A stretch of 64,000 nt of DNA from Nonomuraea glycinis. GTDB lineage: Bacteria > Actinomycetota > Actinomycetes > Streptosporangiales > Streptosporangiaceae. Each line of letters opens with the position of its first letter. The stretch's first letter is position 1. The stretch covers positions 662,745 through 726,744 of the forward strand of contig NZ_BMNK01000001.1 of assembly GCF_014646515.1 (NCBI RefSeq), given 5' to 3'. Positions 43,119-52,279 of the stretch are shown here, piece after piece. A model generated the notes under the pieces. The model was not told the origin of the DNA and made no database searches. It saw nothing but the letters and a program-made list of their open reading frames with translations. The translations under genes were made by a program, and so were the position numbers.

Positions 43119-43649
43119 TCACCCTGGGCAGGTCCGGGGGCCGACGCTCTGTCCTGCGCCGACGACGGTGACCTGGGCGGGGCTTACCGGCGCCGTCACG
43201 GCGGCCGTGCACACGATCTGCTCGACGGCCAGTGCGGACAGCTCGCCGGCCGGAACGGACAAGGTCACCACCAGGTGGCCGGCCGGGTCGGCGGTCGCCT
43301 CGAACGGGCCGGCTTCGGGCGGGACTTCGGTGGTGAGCCCGCGCGCCCGTTCCCTCGCGGTGGGTCCGGCTGCCAGCAGCGCGAGCATGTCCGCCGGGAA
43401 CATCGGACGATCCCCGGGCCGCGTCACCGCGCTGAGCCGGTCGTTCCTCACCAGATAGAGGGTGATCGTCATGGCCGGCACGACGTGTCCGCGCGGCGGG
43501 TCGCCGGCCCGGATGACGTCGCTGGGCTGCACGCCGCAGCCGGCCACGGCGACGAGCGACACGAGGCCCACGGCGAGCACCCGCCACGCGAGCACCCGGC
43601 GGGTGAACAGGCGGCGGGTGAACAGGCGGCGGGTGAGCTCGGCTCTCAC
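43119..43649 (-). CDS. Lipoprotein of the two-component operon (GerMN/LpqB-like)
   Basis: 176 residues. An Arg-rich N-terminus with a repeated RRLFTRR precedes a hydrophobic signal and lipobox LVAVAGC, with Cys at about 38. The rest resembles the GerMN fold found in LpqB-type lipoproteins ([59 protein letters not shown]). GTG 43649 overlaps the histidine kinase stop as GTGA. By position it may act as an accessory sensor of the kinase at the outer face of the membrane, as suggested for LpqB with MtrB; that is inference. Confidence 0.8.
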   Translation of the reverse strand: MRAELTRRLFTRRLFTRRVLAWRVLAVGLVSLVAVAGCGVQPSDVIRAGDPPRGHVVPAMTITLYLVRNDRLSAVTRPGDRPMFPADMLALLAAGPTARERARGLTTEVPPEAGPFEATADPAGHLVVTLSVPAGELSALAVEQIVCTAAVTAPVSPAQVTVVGAGQSVGPRTCPG

Positions 43650-45163
43650 GCGGGGCCTCCGTCCGGATCGGGTGTCCGGCGTGGCAGGCGCAGGGTGAAC
43701 TCGGCGCCGCCGTCCGGGGCGTTGGCGACGGTGAGGTCGCCTCGGTGCAGGCGCGCGTTCTCCCGCGCGATGGCGAGGCCGAGCCCGCTGCCCTCGGACC
43801 TGGCCCTGGTCGCGTCGGCCTTGTAGAACCGGTCGAACACGTGCGGCAGCACCACTTCGTCCAGGCCCGGTCCGTGGTCGCGGACCTTGAGGGTGATCCA
43901 GTGCGGGTCGTCGGAAAGCCGTACCGACACCGGTGGCTCGCCGTGCCGCAGGGCGTTGCCGACCAGGTTAGCGAGGATGACGTCCACCCGGCGCGGGTCC
44001 AGCCGTGCCGTCACTGCGGCGGGAAGCTCGGTACGCACCTGCTCCGACCAGCCCCGGGTCCGCAGGGTCGAGCGCACCAGCTCGGCCACGTCGACCTCGT
44101 TCGGCACGAGGGCCGCGACGCCGGAGTCGAACCTGCTGATCTCGATGAGGTCGTTCACCAGCCCGGTGAGGTTGAGCGTCTCCTGGCTGACCAGCCTGGC
44201 GGCCCGGCCGGCCGGCTCGGGCAGCCGGGCCGCCTCCTCGTCGAGGATGTCGGCGACCGCGGCGAGCGCGGCCAGCGGGGTGCGCAGCTCGTGGGACACG
44301 TCGGCCACGAACCGGCGGGCGTCGGCCTCCATCTCGCGGAGCTGCTCGACGTGCCGTTCCAGCTCCGCGGCGGTGTGGTTGAACGTGTGTGCCACGGCGG
44401 CCAGCTCGTCGGTGCCGCGGACCGCGATCCTGGTCCGCATCTCGCCCTGGCCCAGCAGGCATGCCGCCCGGCCGAGCTCGCGCACCGGGCGCAGCACGCC
44501 ACGGGTGGCCAGCAGCGCGAGGACGATCGCGAACGCCAAGGCCGCCCCGCCGGTGAGCCAGGCGGAGGTGGCGAGCCCGTCGATGCTGCGCTGTTCGGGA
44601 AGCAGGCTGCGCGCGCTGTAGACCTCGATGCCGGACATCCGCGCCGTCCGGTCCCGCTCGACGATCAGCAACGGCGTGCCGATGAGCAGGATGGGCTCGC
44701 CCTGCCAGACCACACGTTTCCACGCGAGGTCACCGCCGGCCACGGCCCGCCGCAGCGCCGGTGGAATCGCCCCGGGATCCAGGATCCGCGCGGCCCCGCC
44801 CGGCCTGAGGCCCCCCGGTGGTGGGTCGGGCGCCCCCGGCCGCGGACGGAGCAGCGAGTGCATCCCGTGGTAGACGGCGATCGCCGAGTTGTCCCCATCG
44901 GTCACGGTGGCGGCGATCTCGCCGAGCTCGGCCGGGCCCGGTGTCGCGGTCCGCAACGGGAAGAGCGTCTCCAGTCGGCTCGTCATCGCCTGCACCGCGG
45001 CATCCTGGGTTCGCTGCAGGATGTCATTGCGGGCCTGAACGTAGATCCCGCCGGCCACCGCCGCCGCGGTGACCACGGACAGCAGCGCGAACGCGAACAA
45101 CAACCGGGCACGCAGCCCCAGGCTCGGCCGAGGTATCACCGGCGGCTCACACCGGCGGCTCAC
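43646..45163 (-). CDS. Sensor histidine kinase
   Basis: 505 residues from GTG 45163, which overlaps the response regulator stop as GTGA. Transmembrane helix 1 ([24 protein letters not shown]), an extracellular sensor of about 150 residues, helix 2 ([16 protein letters not shown]), HAMP, HisKA with the phospho-acceptor in [16 protein letters not shown], and an ATPase domain with [32 protein letters not shown] and [19 protein letters not shown]. Organised as regulator-kinase-lipoprotein, like MtrAB-LpqB or CseBC systems. Nearby cell-wall genes suggest an envelope or antibiotic signal. Confidence 0.92.
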   Translation of the reverse strand: MSRRCEPPVIPRPSLGLRARLLFAFALLSVVTAAAVAGGIYVQARNDILQRTQDAAVQAMTSRLETLFPLRTATPGPAELGEIAATVTDGDNSAIAVYHGMHSLLRPRPGAPDPPPGGLRPGGAARILDPGAIPPALRRAVAGGDLAWKRVVWQGEPILLIGTPLLIVERDRTARMSGIEVYSARSLLPEQRSIDGLATSAWLTGGAALAFAIVLALLATRGVLRPVRELGRAACLLGQGEMRTRIAVRGTDELAAVAHTFNHTAAELERHVEQLREMEADARRFVADVSHELRTPLAALAAVADILDEEAARLPEPAGRAARLVSQETLNLTGLVNDLIEISRFDSGVAALVPNEVDVAELVRSTLRTRGWSEQVRTELPAAVTARLDPRRVDVILANLVGNALRHGEPPVSVRLSDDPHWITLKVRDHGPGLDEVVLPHVFDRFYKADATRARSEGSGLGLAIARENARLHRGDLTVANAPDGGAEFTLRLPRRTPDPDGGPA

Positions 45164-45834
45164 ACCGGCCCGAACCGGTATCCGAACCCACGCACCGTCT
45201 GCACGTAGACGGGCGCCGCCGAATCGTCCTCGATCTTCGCGCGCAACCGCTGCACGCACGCGTCCACGAGCCGCGAGTCGCCGAAGTACCCGTGCTCCCA
45301 CACCGACTCCAGCAGTTGCTGGCGGCTGTGCACCCGGCCCGGCGTGCCGGAGAGCTCGAGCAGCAGGCGCAGCTCGGTCGGGGCGAGGCTGACCGGCACG
45401 CCGTGCCTGACGACCACCAGGCTGGCCCGATCGATGGTCAGGTCCCCGTGCCGCTCCAGCTCCGCCTGGTCCCGGCCGAGCCGCCGGAGCACCGCGCGAA
45501 TGCGCGCGTCGAGCACCCTGGGCTGCACCGGCTTGACCACGTAGTCGTCGGCGCCCGCCTCCAGCCCGGCCACCACGTCCATGTCGTCGCCGCGCGCGGT
45601 CAGCATGATGATCGGCAGCTCCCTGGCGGCCCGGATGCGGCGGCAGACCTCGAACCCGTCGATGCCCGGCAACATCAGATCGAGCACGACGACGTCGGGA
45701 AGGTCCGTACGCAGCCGGTCCAGCCCTTGTTCGCCGGACTCCACCGCGCGCACCCGGTGCCCGTGCCGGGTCAGGGCCAGCTCAAGGCCCTCCCGCACGG
45801 CCGGGTCGTCCTCGATCAACAACACTCGCGACAC
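45160..45834 (-). CDS. OmpR family response regulator
   Basis: 224 residues. The receiver domain has acidic residues in LLIEDDPAVREG, phospho-acceptor Asp in VVVLDLMLPGIDG and Lys in DYVVKPVQPR. The C-terminal winged helix ends HSRQQLLESVWEHGYFGDSRLVDACVQRLRAKIEDD...[17 protein letters not shown] 45834 begins the receiver directly; upstream residues are poorly coding. A 61-bp block with an 11-bp direct repeat lies 53 bp upstream and recurs upstream of the ligase gene, so it probably autoregulates and controls ddl-murF. Confidence 0.92.
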   Translation of the reverse strand: MSRVLLIEDDPAVREGLELALTRHGHRVRAVESGEQGLDRLRTDLPDVVVLDLMLPGIDGFEVCRRIRAARELPIIMLTARGDDMDVVAGLEAGADDYVVKPVQPRVLDARIRAVLRRLGRDQAELERHGDLTIDRASLVVVRHGVPVSLAPTELRLLLELSGTPGRVHSRQQLLESVWEHGYFGDSRLVDACVQRLRAKIEDDSAAPVYVQTVRGFGYRFGPV

Positions 45835-45886
45835 GCCGCCGAGTATCAACAGCACGCTCCGTAACTCGCCCGCCGGTCCACACGTC

Positions 45887-45947
45887 CACTGTCGACCGGC
45901 CGTGTCTCCGCCTCGTCCGCGCCGTGTCATGGTTGTGTCACGGTCGC
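45887..45947 (-). promoter_or_regulatory. Two-component operator block, copy A (between response regulator and VanY-like gene)
   Basis: 61 bp matching 49881-49941 at 56 positions. It contains the 11-bp direct repeat GTGTCATGGTT/GTGTCACGGTC (plus strand), the spacing expected for an OmpR-family dimer. It lies 53 bp before the response regulator and 78 bp before the divergent VanY-like gene. Confidence 0.75.
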
Positions 45948-46025
45948 GCCGGCGGTGGCCACCATCGAGAAACGGTGACCTGCGGCGGACAACGCACGCA
46001 TATTGGACGCCAATCGTAGTTCGTC

Positions 46026-46598
46026 ATGAACGAACCACGCACCATCCCACCTCGGCCCCGTGACCGGCTGTACGCCGCGGTCACGCTGGTGCTCGCCGTG
46101 CTCCTGCTGCCCGCGGCGTACGTCCGCCATCCTGGCCGGGCCCGCGAGACGGCCTGCCGCTGGGCGCTGGGGATGCGGTTCCCCGCCGAGGACCTCACCG
46201 GGCTGACCGCCGGGGCCATGGCGGCGTTCACCGCGGCGCGCACGGAGGCGCTCTGGCGGCACGGCCAGCTCATCGGCCTCACCTCGGGATACCGCGACCC
46301 CCTCGTCCAACTACGGATGTTCGAAGAGGAGGTACGACGGTCCGGCTCCCCGGCCTCGGCACGCATGCTCGTGCTCCCACCGGCGGAGTCCAACCACGTC
46401 AAGGGCATCGCGCTGGACGTACGCCCCCATGAAGGCGCGCGCTGGCTGGAGGAGCACGGCGCGTGCCACGACCTCTACCGCATCTACGACAACGAGTGGT
46501 GGCACTTCGAGTACCGTCCGGGCAACGGCGGCACGCCACCACGACGACGACCCCACCCTGGCGTGGGCCAGGCGAGCGAGAACGGGGACCAGAGATAG
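46026..46598 (+). CDS. VanY-like D,D-carboxypeptidase (M15 family), membrane-anchored
   Basis: 190 residues. One N-terminal membrane helix (LYAAVTLVLAVLLLPAAYV) anchors a small zinc peptidase with SNHVKGIALDVRP (His124, Asp131) and EWWHFEYRP (Glu157, His160), the SxHxxGxAxD and ExxH ligands of VanY/VanX-type enzymes. It should trim terminal D-Ala from peptidoglycan precursors outside the membrane. In Nonomuraea a VanY alone can give glycopeptide resistance (established for VanYn). It is divergent from the two-component operon across operator block A. Confidence 0.85.
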   Translation: MNEPRTIPPRPRDRLYAAVTLVLAVLLLPAAYVRHPGRARETACRWALGMRFPAEDLTGLTAGAMAAFTAARTEALWRHGQLIGLTSGYRDPLVQLRMFEEEVRRSGSPASARMLVLPPAESNHVKGIALDVRPHEGARWLEEHGACHDLYRIYDNEWWHFEYRPGNGGTPPRRRPHPGVGQASENGDQR

Positions 46599-46628
46599 GG
46601 ACGTCGTCGTGCCGCGACCGGGGGCGCG

Positions 46629-47321
46629 TCAGTCGGCCAGCGCGAAGCCGGCCGCCGCCTCCGCGTGCAGCCGGGCGCTCGGCAGCAGCGGGATGGCGGT
46701 GTCCTTCTCACTGATCAGGAGCTCGATCTCCGTGCAGCCGAGGATGACGCCTTCGGCCCCGTCGTCCGCGAGATCGGCGACGATCCGGGCGTACGCGTCC
46801 CTGGACGATTCCCGGATCACCCCGCGCACCAGCTCGTCGAAGATCACGCGATGGACCAGCTCCCGCTGCTCCCGCCCCGGGACGACCACGTCGAAGCCGT
46901 GGGCGGCCAGCCGGTCCCGGTAGAAGGACTGCTCCATGGTGAAGCGGGTGCCCAGCAGGCCGACCCTGCGCATCCCCCTGGCGCGGACCTCCGCGCCCAC
47001 GGCGTCGGCGATGTGCAGCACGGGCACGCTCGCGGCCCGCGCCACGTCGTCGCTCACCCGGCTGAAGGTGTTGCTGCAGATGAGCAGGACCTCGGCGCCG
47101 AGCTCCTCCAGTTTCCCGCCCGCGCCCGTCAGCAACGCACTCACCTCGTCCCAGCGGTCGGCGAAGATGAGGTCCTCGACGGTCGTGTAGTCGACCGACC
47201 AGATGAGACTGTCGGCGGAATGGCTGCCGCCGAGGTGCTCGCGCACCCGCTGGTTGATGATCTGGTAGTAGATCACCGTCGATTCCCAGCTCAACCCGCC
47301 GATGAGGCCGATGGTGCGCAT
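46629..47321 (-). CDS. Aspartate/glutamate racemase family protein
   Basis: 230 residues. RTIGLIGGLSWESTVIYYQIIN at the N-terminus, catalytic Cys in LLICSNTFSRV and second Cys in GVILGCTEIELLI, with the N-terminal phosphate-binding-like GGLSW. The family interconverts L- and D-Asp or Glu, or other amino acids, without PLP. ATG 47321 follows GGAG; an upstream ATG at 47342 has no site. It lies downstream of murF and is convergent with the VanY-like gene. Possible role: D-amino-acid supply for the wall; substrate uncertain. Confidence 0.88.
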   Translation of the reverse strand: MRTIGLIGGLSWESTVIYYQIINQRVREHLGGSHSADSLIWSVDYTTVEDLIFADRWDEVSALLTGAGGKLEELGAEVLLICSNTFSRVSDDVARAASVPVLHIADAVGAEVRARGMRRVGLLGTRFTMEQSFYRDRLAAHGFDVVVPGREQRELVHRVIFDELVRGVIRESSRDAYARIVADLADDGAEGVILGCTEIELLISEKDTAIPLLPSARLHAEAAAGFALAD

Positions 47322-47413
47322 GGAACTCCGTTTCGTCAGCATGTGGGCATAGGTCGTGGTCAGGTCCCGCGCGCCGGCGGCCAGGGTCTTCTCCGGACCG
47401 GATGTAGGTGTTA

Positions 47414-47478
47414 CGCGCCGACGCGCCGACGCGCCGACGGTCAGGCGGTCAGGCGGTCAGGTGGTCAGGCGGTCAGGC
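47414..47478. repeat. Two adjacent 8-bp tandem repeats at the 3' end of murF
   Basis: Three copies of GCGCCGAC (about 47414-47438) are followed by five of GGTCAGGC/T (47439-47478). The murF stop codon lies inside the second array, so copy changes would not lengthen the protein. Confidence 0.8.
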
Positions 47479-48852
47479 GCCGGCCAGCGCACGGGCGCAG
47501 GCGCTGAGCCCGATCTCGCTGGAGGCCTTGACGAGCACCACGTCTCCCGGCTCGACGAGCGCGGTGGCCAGCTCGATGGCCCCCGCCACGTCTTCGACGG
47601 CATGGACCGCCACGCCCTGGCCCGCGGACTCCGCCGCTCTCGCCATCGCGAGCGGATCTCCGGCTCCGACCGCGATCAGCACGTCGAAGCGCAGGTCGGC
47701 GACGAGCCGGCCCACGTCCGCGTGCCGGGCGCGCGAAGCCTCCGCCTGCTGCCCCATCGCGCCGAGCACGGCGACGGTACGACGAGCGCCGGCCAGGGCC
47801 TTGACCGCCCGCAGTCCGGCCCGCATGGACTCGGGGTTGGCGTTGTAGGCGTCGTTGACGACGGTGATGCCGTCAGGTCGTTCGACGATCTCCAGACGGC
47901 CGCCGGAGCGCCGCCGCGCGGCGTTCAGCCCATCGGCGATCTCGGCGACGCCGAGGCCGAGCGCGGTGGCGACCGCGGCGGCGGCCAGGGCGTTGCTCAC
48001 CTGGTGCTCGCCGATGAGGTCGAGCTCGACCGGGGCGCGGCCGGCGGGCGTCACCAGCTCGAACGCGGGTCGCGCCCGCCCGTCCAGCCGCACGTCTTCG
48101 GCGCGCACCGGCGCCTTCGCCGACCTGCCGTACAACAAGATCTGGGCCTTGGTGCGGCCGGCCATCCCCATGACGTACGGGTCGTCGGCGTTGAGCAGGG
48201 CGAACCCGTCCGCCGCGACCGCCGCGACCAACTCGCCCTTGGCTTCGGCCACGTCGGCCTGCCCGCCGCCCATCCGCTCCACGTGCGCCGTGCCGACATT
48301 GAGCACCAGCCCGACCTGGGGCGGGGCGATCCCGGTCAGATACGTCAGGTCGCCCTTCCGGCCCGCGCCCATCTCCAGCACCAGGTAGCGGGTGCCGGCG
48401 TCGGCCCGCAGCACGGTGAGCGGCAGCCCGAGTTCGTTGTTGAACGACCTGTCGGTGGCGACCGTCGCCGCGTGCCGTTCGAGCACCTGGGCCAGCAGGT
48501 CCTTGGTCGTGGTCTTGCCCACGGAGCCGGTCAGGCCGATCACGGTCGGCCCGATCCGTTCGAGCACGTGCTTGGCCAGCAGGCCGATCGCGAGCTGGAC
48601 GTCCTCGACCACGAGGGTGGGCACGCCGGTGGGCCTTGAGGCGAGCACGGCGACGGCGCCGTCCGCGACGGCGGCCGCCGCGTAGGCGTGCCCGTCGACG
48701 CGGGCGCCGGCCGTCGCGACGAACAGGCCGCCGGGCACCACCTCGCGGGAGTCGACCGCCGAGGGCGCCGTCACCAGGGCCCGCGGGTCGCGCACGTCGT
48801 GCGGGCTCGCGCCGACGACCCGCGCGATCTCGCTCAGCGTCATGGGGGTCAC
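47473..48852 (-). CDS. murF: UDP-N-acetylmuramoyl-tripeptide--D-alanyl-D-alanine ligase
   Basis: 459 residues with the Mur ligase three-domain order: N-terminal UDP-binding domain (APSAVDSREVVPGGLFVATAGARVDGHAYAAAAVADGAVAVLA), ATP site GLTGSVGKTTTKDLL, DRSFNNELGLPLTVL and YNANPESMRAGLRAV. It adds the D-Ala-D-Ala dipeptide to the UDP-muramyl tripeptide in the cytosol. The GTG at 48852 overlaps the ligase stop as GTGA; an ATG at 48843 is equally possible. A murF outside the main division/wall cluster and next to ddl suggests a second, regulated copy. Confidence 0.93.
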   Translation of the reverse strand: MTPMTLSEIARVVGASPHDVRDPRALVTAPSAVDSREVVPGGLFVATAGARVDGHAYAAAAVADGAVAVLASRPTGVPTLVVEDVQLAIGLLAKHVLERIGPTVIGLTGSVGKTTTKDLLAQVLERHAATVATDRSFNNELGLPLTVLRADAGTRYLVLEMGAGRKGDLTYLTGIAPPQVGLVLNVGTAHVERMGGGQADVAEAKGELVAAVAADGFALLNADDPYVMGMAGRTKAQILLYGRSAKAPVRAEDVRLDGRARPAFELVTPAGRAPVELDLIGEHQVSNALAAAAVATALGLGVAEIADGLNAARRRSGGRLEIVERPDGITVVNDAYNANPESMRAGLRAVKALAGARRTVAVLGAMGQQAEASRARHADVGRLVADLRFDVLIAVGAGDPLAMARAAESAGQGVAVHAVEDVAGAIELATALVEPGDVVLVKASSEIGLSACARALAGA

Positions 48853-49805
48853 GAGCCGCTCCTGGTGAGCGCCAGGTCGATGAGGCGGCGCAGCAGGTCC
48901 GGGTACGGGACACCGCTGGCGGCCCAGGCCCTGGCGTAGACGGAACGGGAGGTGAAACCGGGCATCGTGTTGATCTCCAGCACGTACAGGCGTCCCGTGT
49001 CCTGCTCGTACAGGAAGTCGACGCGGGACAGGCCGTAGCCGCCGATCGCCCGGAACGCGCGCAGGGCCAGCTCGCGTACGTCCTCGGCCACACGCTCCGG
49101 CAGCACGGCGGGGATGGTGGCGATCTCGGCAGGGCTGAGGTATTTGGCCTCATAGTCCAGCCAGTCCCCGGGCACGATGAGCTCGCCGGGCACCGAGGCG
49201 TCCGGAGTGTCATAGCCGCCGAGCACGCCGCAGATGAGCTCGCGCGCGATCACCTCCTGCTCGACGATGACCACCCGGCCGTAGGTCAGCGCCAGGTCCA
49301 CGGCCGCGCACAGGTCCTCCATGGAGGTGACCCGCGAGATGCCGATGGAGGAGCCCATGGCGGCCGGTTTGACGTACATCGGCCAGTCGAGCGGCTTCAC
49401 CAGACTCCAGGGGTCGGTGGTGGCGTGCCATTCCTGCTCGGTGAACCACACATGCGGGGTGACAGGAATGTCCTCCGCCAGGAACGCGCGCCGCATCGCG
49501 ACCTTGTCCATGGCCACGGCCGAGGCGAGCACGCCGCAGCCCACGTACGGGATCCCCAGCGTCTCCAGGTGACCCTGGACGACGCCGTCCTCGCCGAACG
49601 GCCCGTGCAGCACGGGGAAGACCACGTCCGCCAGATCGCGCCGCAGCTCCACCGGCCACCTGCCCTGCCGGTCGATGATGACGGGGACGGGCTCGTACCG
49701 GTCCTTCGGCAGAGCGTCGAGCACCGCCTGCGCAGACTGCAGCGACACCTCGTGCTCGGCGGACGGCCCTCCCGCCAGCACGGCCACGCGCATGCGTTCA
49801 GTCAC
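48849..49805 (-). CDS. ddl: D-alanine--D-alanine ligase
   Basis: 318 residues, ATP-grasp. LAGGPSAEHEVSLQSAQAV, LHGPFGEDGVVQGHLE, VKPAAMGSSIGISRV, YEAKY in the omega loop and EINTMPGFTSRSVYARAW. The YEAKY segment is that of D-Ala-D-Ala ligases and argues against D-lactate specificity. First gene of a ddl-murF operon on the minus strand, 76 bp after operator block B, so it should be controlled by the nearby two-component system. Confidence 0.93.
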   Translation of the reverse strand: MTERMRVAVLAGGPSAEHEVSLQSAQAVLDALPKDRYEPVPVIIDRQGRWPVELRRDLADVVFPVLHGPFGEDGVVQGHLETLGIPYVGCGVLASAVAMDKVAMRRAFLAEDIPVTPHVWFTEQEWHATTDPWSLVKPLDWPMYVKPAAMGSSIGISRVTSMEDLCAAVDLALTYGRVVIVEQEVIARELICGVLGGYDTPDASVPGELIVPGDWLDYEAKYLSPAEIATIPAVLPERVAEDVRELALRAFRAIGGYGLSRVDFLYEQDTGRLYVLEINTMPGFTSRSVYARAWAASGVPYPDLLRRLIDLALTRSGS

Positions 49806-49880
49806 GATCGATCAGCCTTCCTCAGTGGCGCGGAGACAGCCGGACCCGCCGCTGGGGCACAGGCGCCGGTCAACGCCCTT

Positions 49881-49941
49881 CACTGTCGGCCGATCGTGTC
49901 CCCGCCTCGTCAGCGCCGTGTCATGGTTGTGTCACGGTCGC
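49881..49941 (-). promoter_or_regulatory. Two-component operator block, copy B (upstream of ddl-murF)
   Basis: 61 bp, 56 identical to copy A at 45887-45947 with no gaps, in the same orientation relative to the minus-strand gene it precedes. It carries the same GTGTCATGGTT/GTGTCACGGTC direct repeat. Confidence 0.75.
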
Positions 49942-50041
49942 CGCCGGCCGCCGGATCGTCCTCATCCGGCCGGCCCGGCGAGGAGCCCTGACCACCAACT
50001 CGTTGGGCGTGGCGATGGCGGTCGGGCCGCCGCCCGACGGC

Positions 50042-51121
50042 TCAGGGGGCCTGGAGGCGTTCCGCGATCGCGGTTCCCAGTTGGCCGGTGGTGGCGCTGC
50101 CGCCCAGGTCAGGGGTCTTCGCCACCGACCCGTCCACGAGAATGTCCTCGATCGCGGCGACGATGGCTTCGCCGGCGGCGTGCTCCCCGAGGTGGTCGAG
50201 CATCATCGCGGCGCTCCAGATCTGGCCGATCGGGTTCGCGATGCCGCGGCCCGCGATGTCGGGCGCCGAGCCGTGTACGGGCTCGAAAAGGCTGGGGAAA
50301 GTCCTTTCTGGATTGATATTGGCACTGGGCGCGATGCCGATCGTGCCGGCACAGGCCGGACCGAGGTCGGAGAGAATGTCGCCGAACAGATTGCTGGCCA
50401 CGACGACGTCGAAAAGGTCGGGGTGGAGGACGAAATTCGCGGTGAGAATGTCGATGTGATACTTGTCCGCACGAATTTCCGGATACTGCCCGGCCATCGT
50501 CTCCGCGCGTTCGTCCCAGTAGGGCATCGAGATCGAGATCCCGTTGCTCTTCGTCGCCCAGGTGAGATGCTTCTTCTCGCGCTGTCGTGCGAGCTCGAAG
50601 GCGTATCGGAGGACGCGATCCACGCCTATCCGTGTCATCACGGTCTCCTGGAGCACGGTCTCCCGGTCGGTTCCCTCGAAGATCCGTCCGCCGATGCTGG
50701 AGTACTCACCTTCGGTGTTCTCCCGCACGACGTAGAAGTCGACCTCCTCCGGCGTTCGATCGCGCAACGGGCTGACCACCCCGTGCAGCAGGCGTACCGG
50801 CCGGAGATTGACGTACTGGTCGAACTCACGCCGGAACTTCAGCAGACTTCCCCACAGCGAGACGTGATCGGGGACCACCTCGGGCCAGCCGACCGCGCCG
50901 AAGAAGATCGCGTCGAACCCCACGAGGGTCTCGTGCCAATCCGGGGGAAGCATCTCGCCGTGCGCCTGGTAATACGCGGCGCTGGCGAAGTCGAACTGCT
51001 CGGTCTCGACGGTGAAACCGTAGAGCTCCGCCGTCCGGCGCAGGACACGCAGGCCCTCCGGCACGACTTCGACGCCGATCCCGTCACCCGGGATGACGGC
51101 GATGCGATAACTGCGAGACAT
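50042..51121 (-). CDS. Tartrate dehydrogenase/decarboxylase (isopropylmalate dehydrogenase superfamily)
   Basis: 359 residues. YRIAVIPGDGIGVEVVPEGLRVL, FYVVRENTEGEYSSIGG, TKSNGISISMPYWDE, SNLFGDILSDLGPACAGTIGIAPSANI and FEPVHGSAPDIAGRGIANPIGQIWSAAMMLDHLGE are family signatures. The length and TKSNGI/MPYWDE segments match TtuC-type tartrate dehydrogenases, which oxidise (and may decarboxylate) tartrate or D-malate with NAD and Mn. Start MSRSYR at 51121; divergent from a LysR gene, its likely activator. Confidence 0.88.
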   Translation of the reverse strand: MSRSYRIAVIPGDGIGVEVVPEGLRVLRRTAELYGFTVETEQFDFASAAYYQAHGEMLPPDWHETLVGFDAIFFGAVGWPEVVPDHVSLWGSLLKFRREFDQYVNLRPVRLLHGVVSPLRDRTPEEVDFYVVRENTEGEYSSIGGRIFEGTDRETVLQETVMTRIGVDRVLRYAFELARQREKKHLTWATKSNGISISMPYWDERAETMAGQYPEIRADKYHIDILTANFVLHPDLFDVVVASNLFGDILSDLGPACAGTIGIAPSANINPERTFPSLFEPVHGSAPDIAGRGIANPIGQIWSAAMMLDHLGEHAAGEAIVAAIEDILVDGSVAKTPDLGGSATTGQLGTAIAERLQAP

Positions 51122-51269
51122 GGATCCGTACCTTCTTCGCTGATGGGGGTCACCGCCGGTCACCTGACCGGCCTGGATCATCACCGTACGCAGGTCGTCA
51201 CCTCGGACCTAGGGTCCATCGAGGAAGGTAGGCTTTCGCTCCAGGAAAGACGGGTGGCGGAGGTCGGCT

Positions 51270-52169
51270 GTGCCGGAGTCTGTCGACGACCTGAGATTCT
51301 TCACGGTCGTCGCCGCGAGCGAGACGCTGACGGCGGCCGCACGCGGGCTGGGGTGTTCCCTCCCTGTGGTGAGCAAGCGTCTCGCCGCGATGGAGCAGCG
51401 CCTCGGTGTGCAGCTCGTTCGTCGTGGCACCCGTAAGCTGGCGCTCACGTCCGAAGGAGCCGTTCTCGCGAAGGGGATCGGCCCGATCCTCGCCGATGTC
51501 CAGCGGCTGGAGGAGGAGATCTCCGGCGGCTCGGGGGACCTGCGGGGGTCGTTGGTCGTGGAGTCGACCCTCGGGTTCGGACGGGCGCATGTCGGCCCGC
51601 TGCTGGGGGAGTTCGGCGCGCATCATCCGCATCTCGACGTGCAGCTGACCACGACGCCCCTTCCGGTCAGCCCGCATCGGCGGGAGTTCGACGTGGCGAT
51701 TCACGTGGGTCCGCTGCCCGACTCGACCCTGCGGATCAGGCGGCTCGCGGAGAATCGGCGCGTGGTGTGCGCGTCCCCGGCATATGTGCGTGAGCACGGC
51801 GCGCCCAGCACGGTGGACGAGCTCGCCGACCACAACTGCATCCTGCTTCGCGAGAACTACGGTGACTACGCGCTGTGGCGTTTCGGCCGCGGCTCGGAGG
51901 AGTTCCGCGTCCGGGTCAACGGCACGTTGTCCAGCAACGACGGCGACATCGTGACCGGCTGGGCACTTGAGGGCCGCGGCCTCATCATGCGCTCCACCTG
52001 GCAGGTGGCCCCCTTGCTGAAGGACGGGCGGCTCGTGCGGGTGCTGGCGGACGTGCCCACCCCCGCCGCGGACGTGTACGCGCTCCACACCGACACCGAT
52101 CATGTCCCCGCACGGGTGACGGCGGTCCTGGACTTCATGAGTGAACGACTGCCTGAGCGGCTGGGCTGA
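51270..52169 (+). CDS. LysR family transcriptional regulator
   Basis: 299 residues. N-terminal helix-turn-helix DLRFFTVVAASETLTAAARGLGCSLPVVSKRLAAMEQRLGVQLVRRGTRKLALTSEG; C-terminal periplasmic-binding-like effector domain. The CrgA/AaeR-like branch is suggested by FDVAIHVGPLPDSTLRIRRLAENRRVVCASPAYVREHG. GTG 51270 has GGAGG 7 bases upstream. Divergent from the tartrate dehydrogenase gene and probably regulates it, perhaps with the 2-hydroxyacid dehydrogenase downstream. Confidence 0.9.
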   Translation: MPESVDDLRFFTVVAASETLTAAARGLGCSLPVVSKRLAAMEQRLGVQLVRRGTRKLALTSEGAVLAKGIGPILADVQRLEEEISGGSGDLRGSLVVESTLGFGRAHVGPLLGEFGAHHPHLDVQLTTTPLPVSPHRREFDVAIHVGPLPDSTLRIRRLAENRRVVCASPAYVREHGAPSTVDELADHNCILLRENYGDYALWRFGRGSEEFRVRVNGTLSSNDGDIVTGWALEGRGLIMRSTWQVAPLLKDGRLVRVLADVPTPAADVYALHTDTDHVPARVTAVLDFMSERLPERLG

Positions 52170-52279
52170 GCTCGATCTGGTGAAAGGTGACCTTTCGCCG
52201 GCGGGGGTTATCCCGTCGAGGTCCCGCCATTACATTTCTGCGAGTGCCGTCACGGCCACGCCGGCGACCGCTGCCTTCG

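Noticed and set aside
48849-49805. A VanA-type D-Ala-D-Lac ligase.
   Set aside because: The omega-loop YEAKY and absence of a vanH-type lactate dehydrogenase or vanX beside it favour D-Ala-D-Ala; the 2-hydroxyacid dehydrogenase at 52385 is in a different operon.
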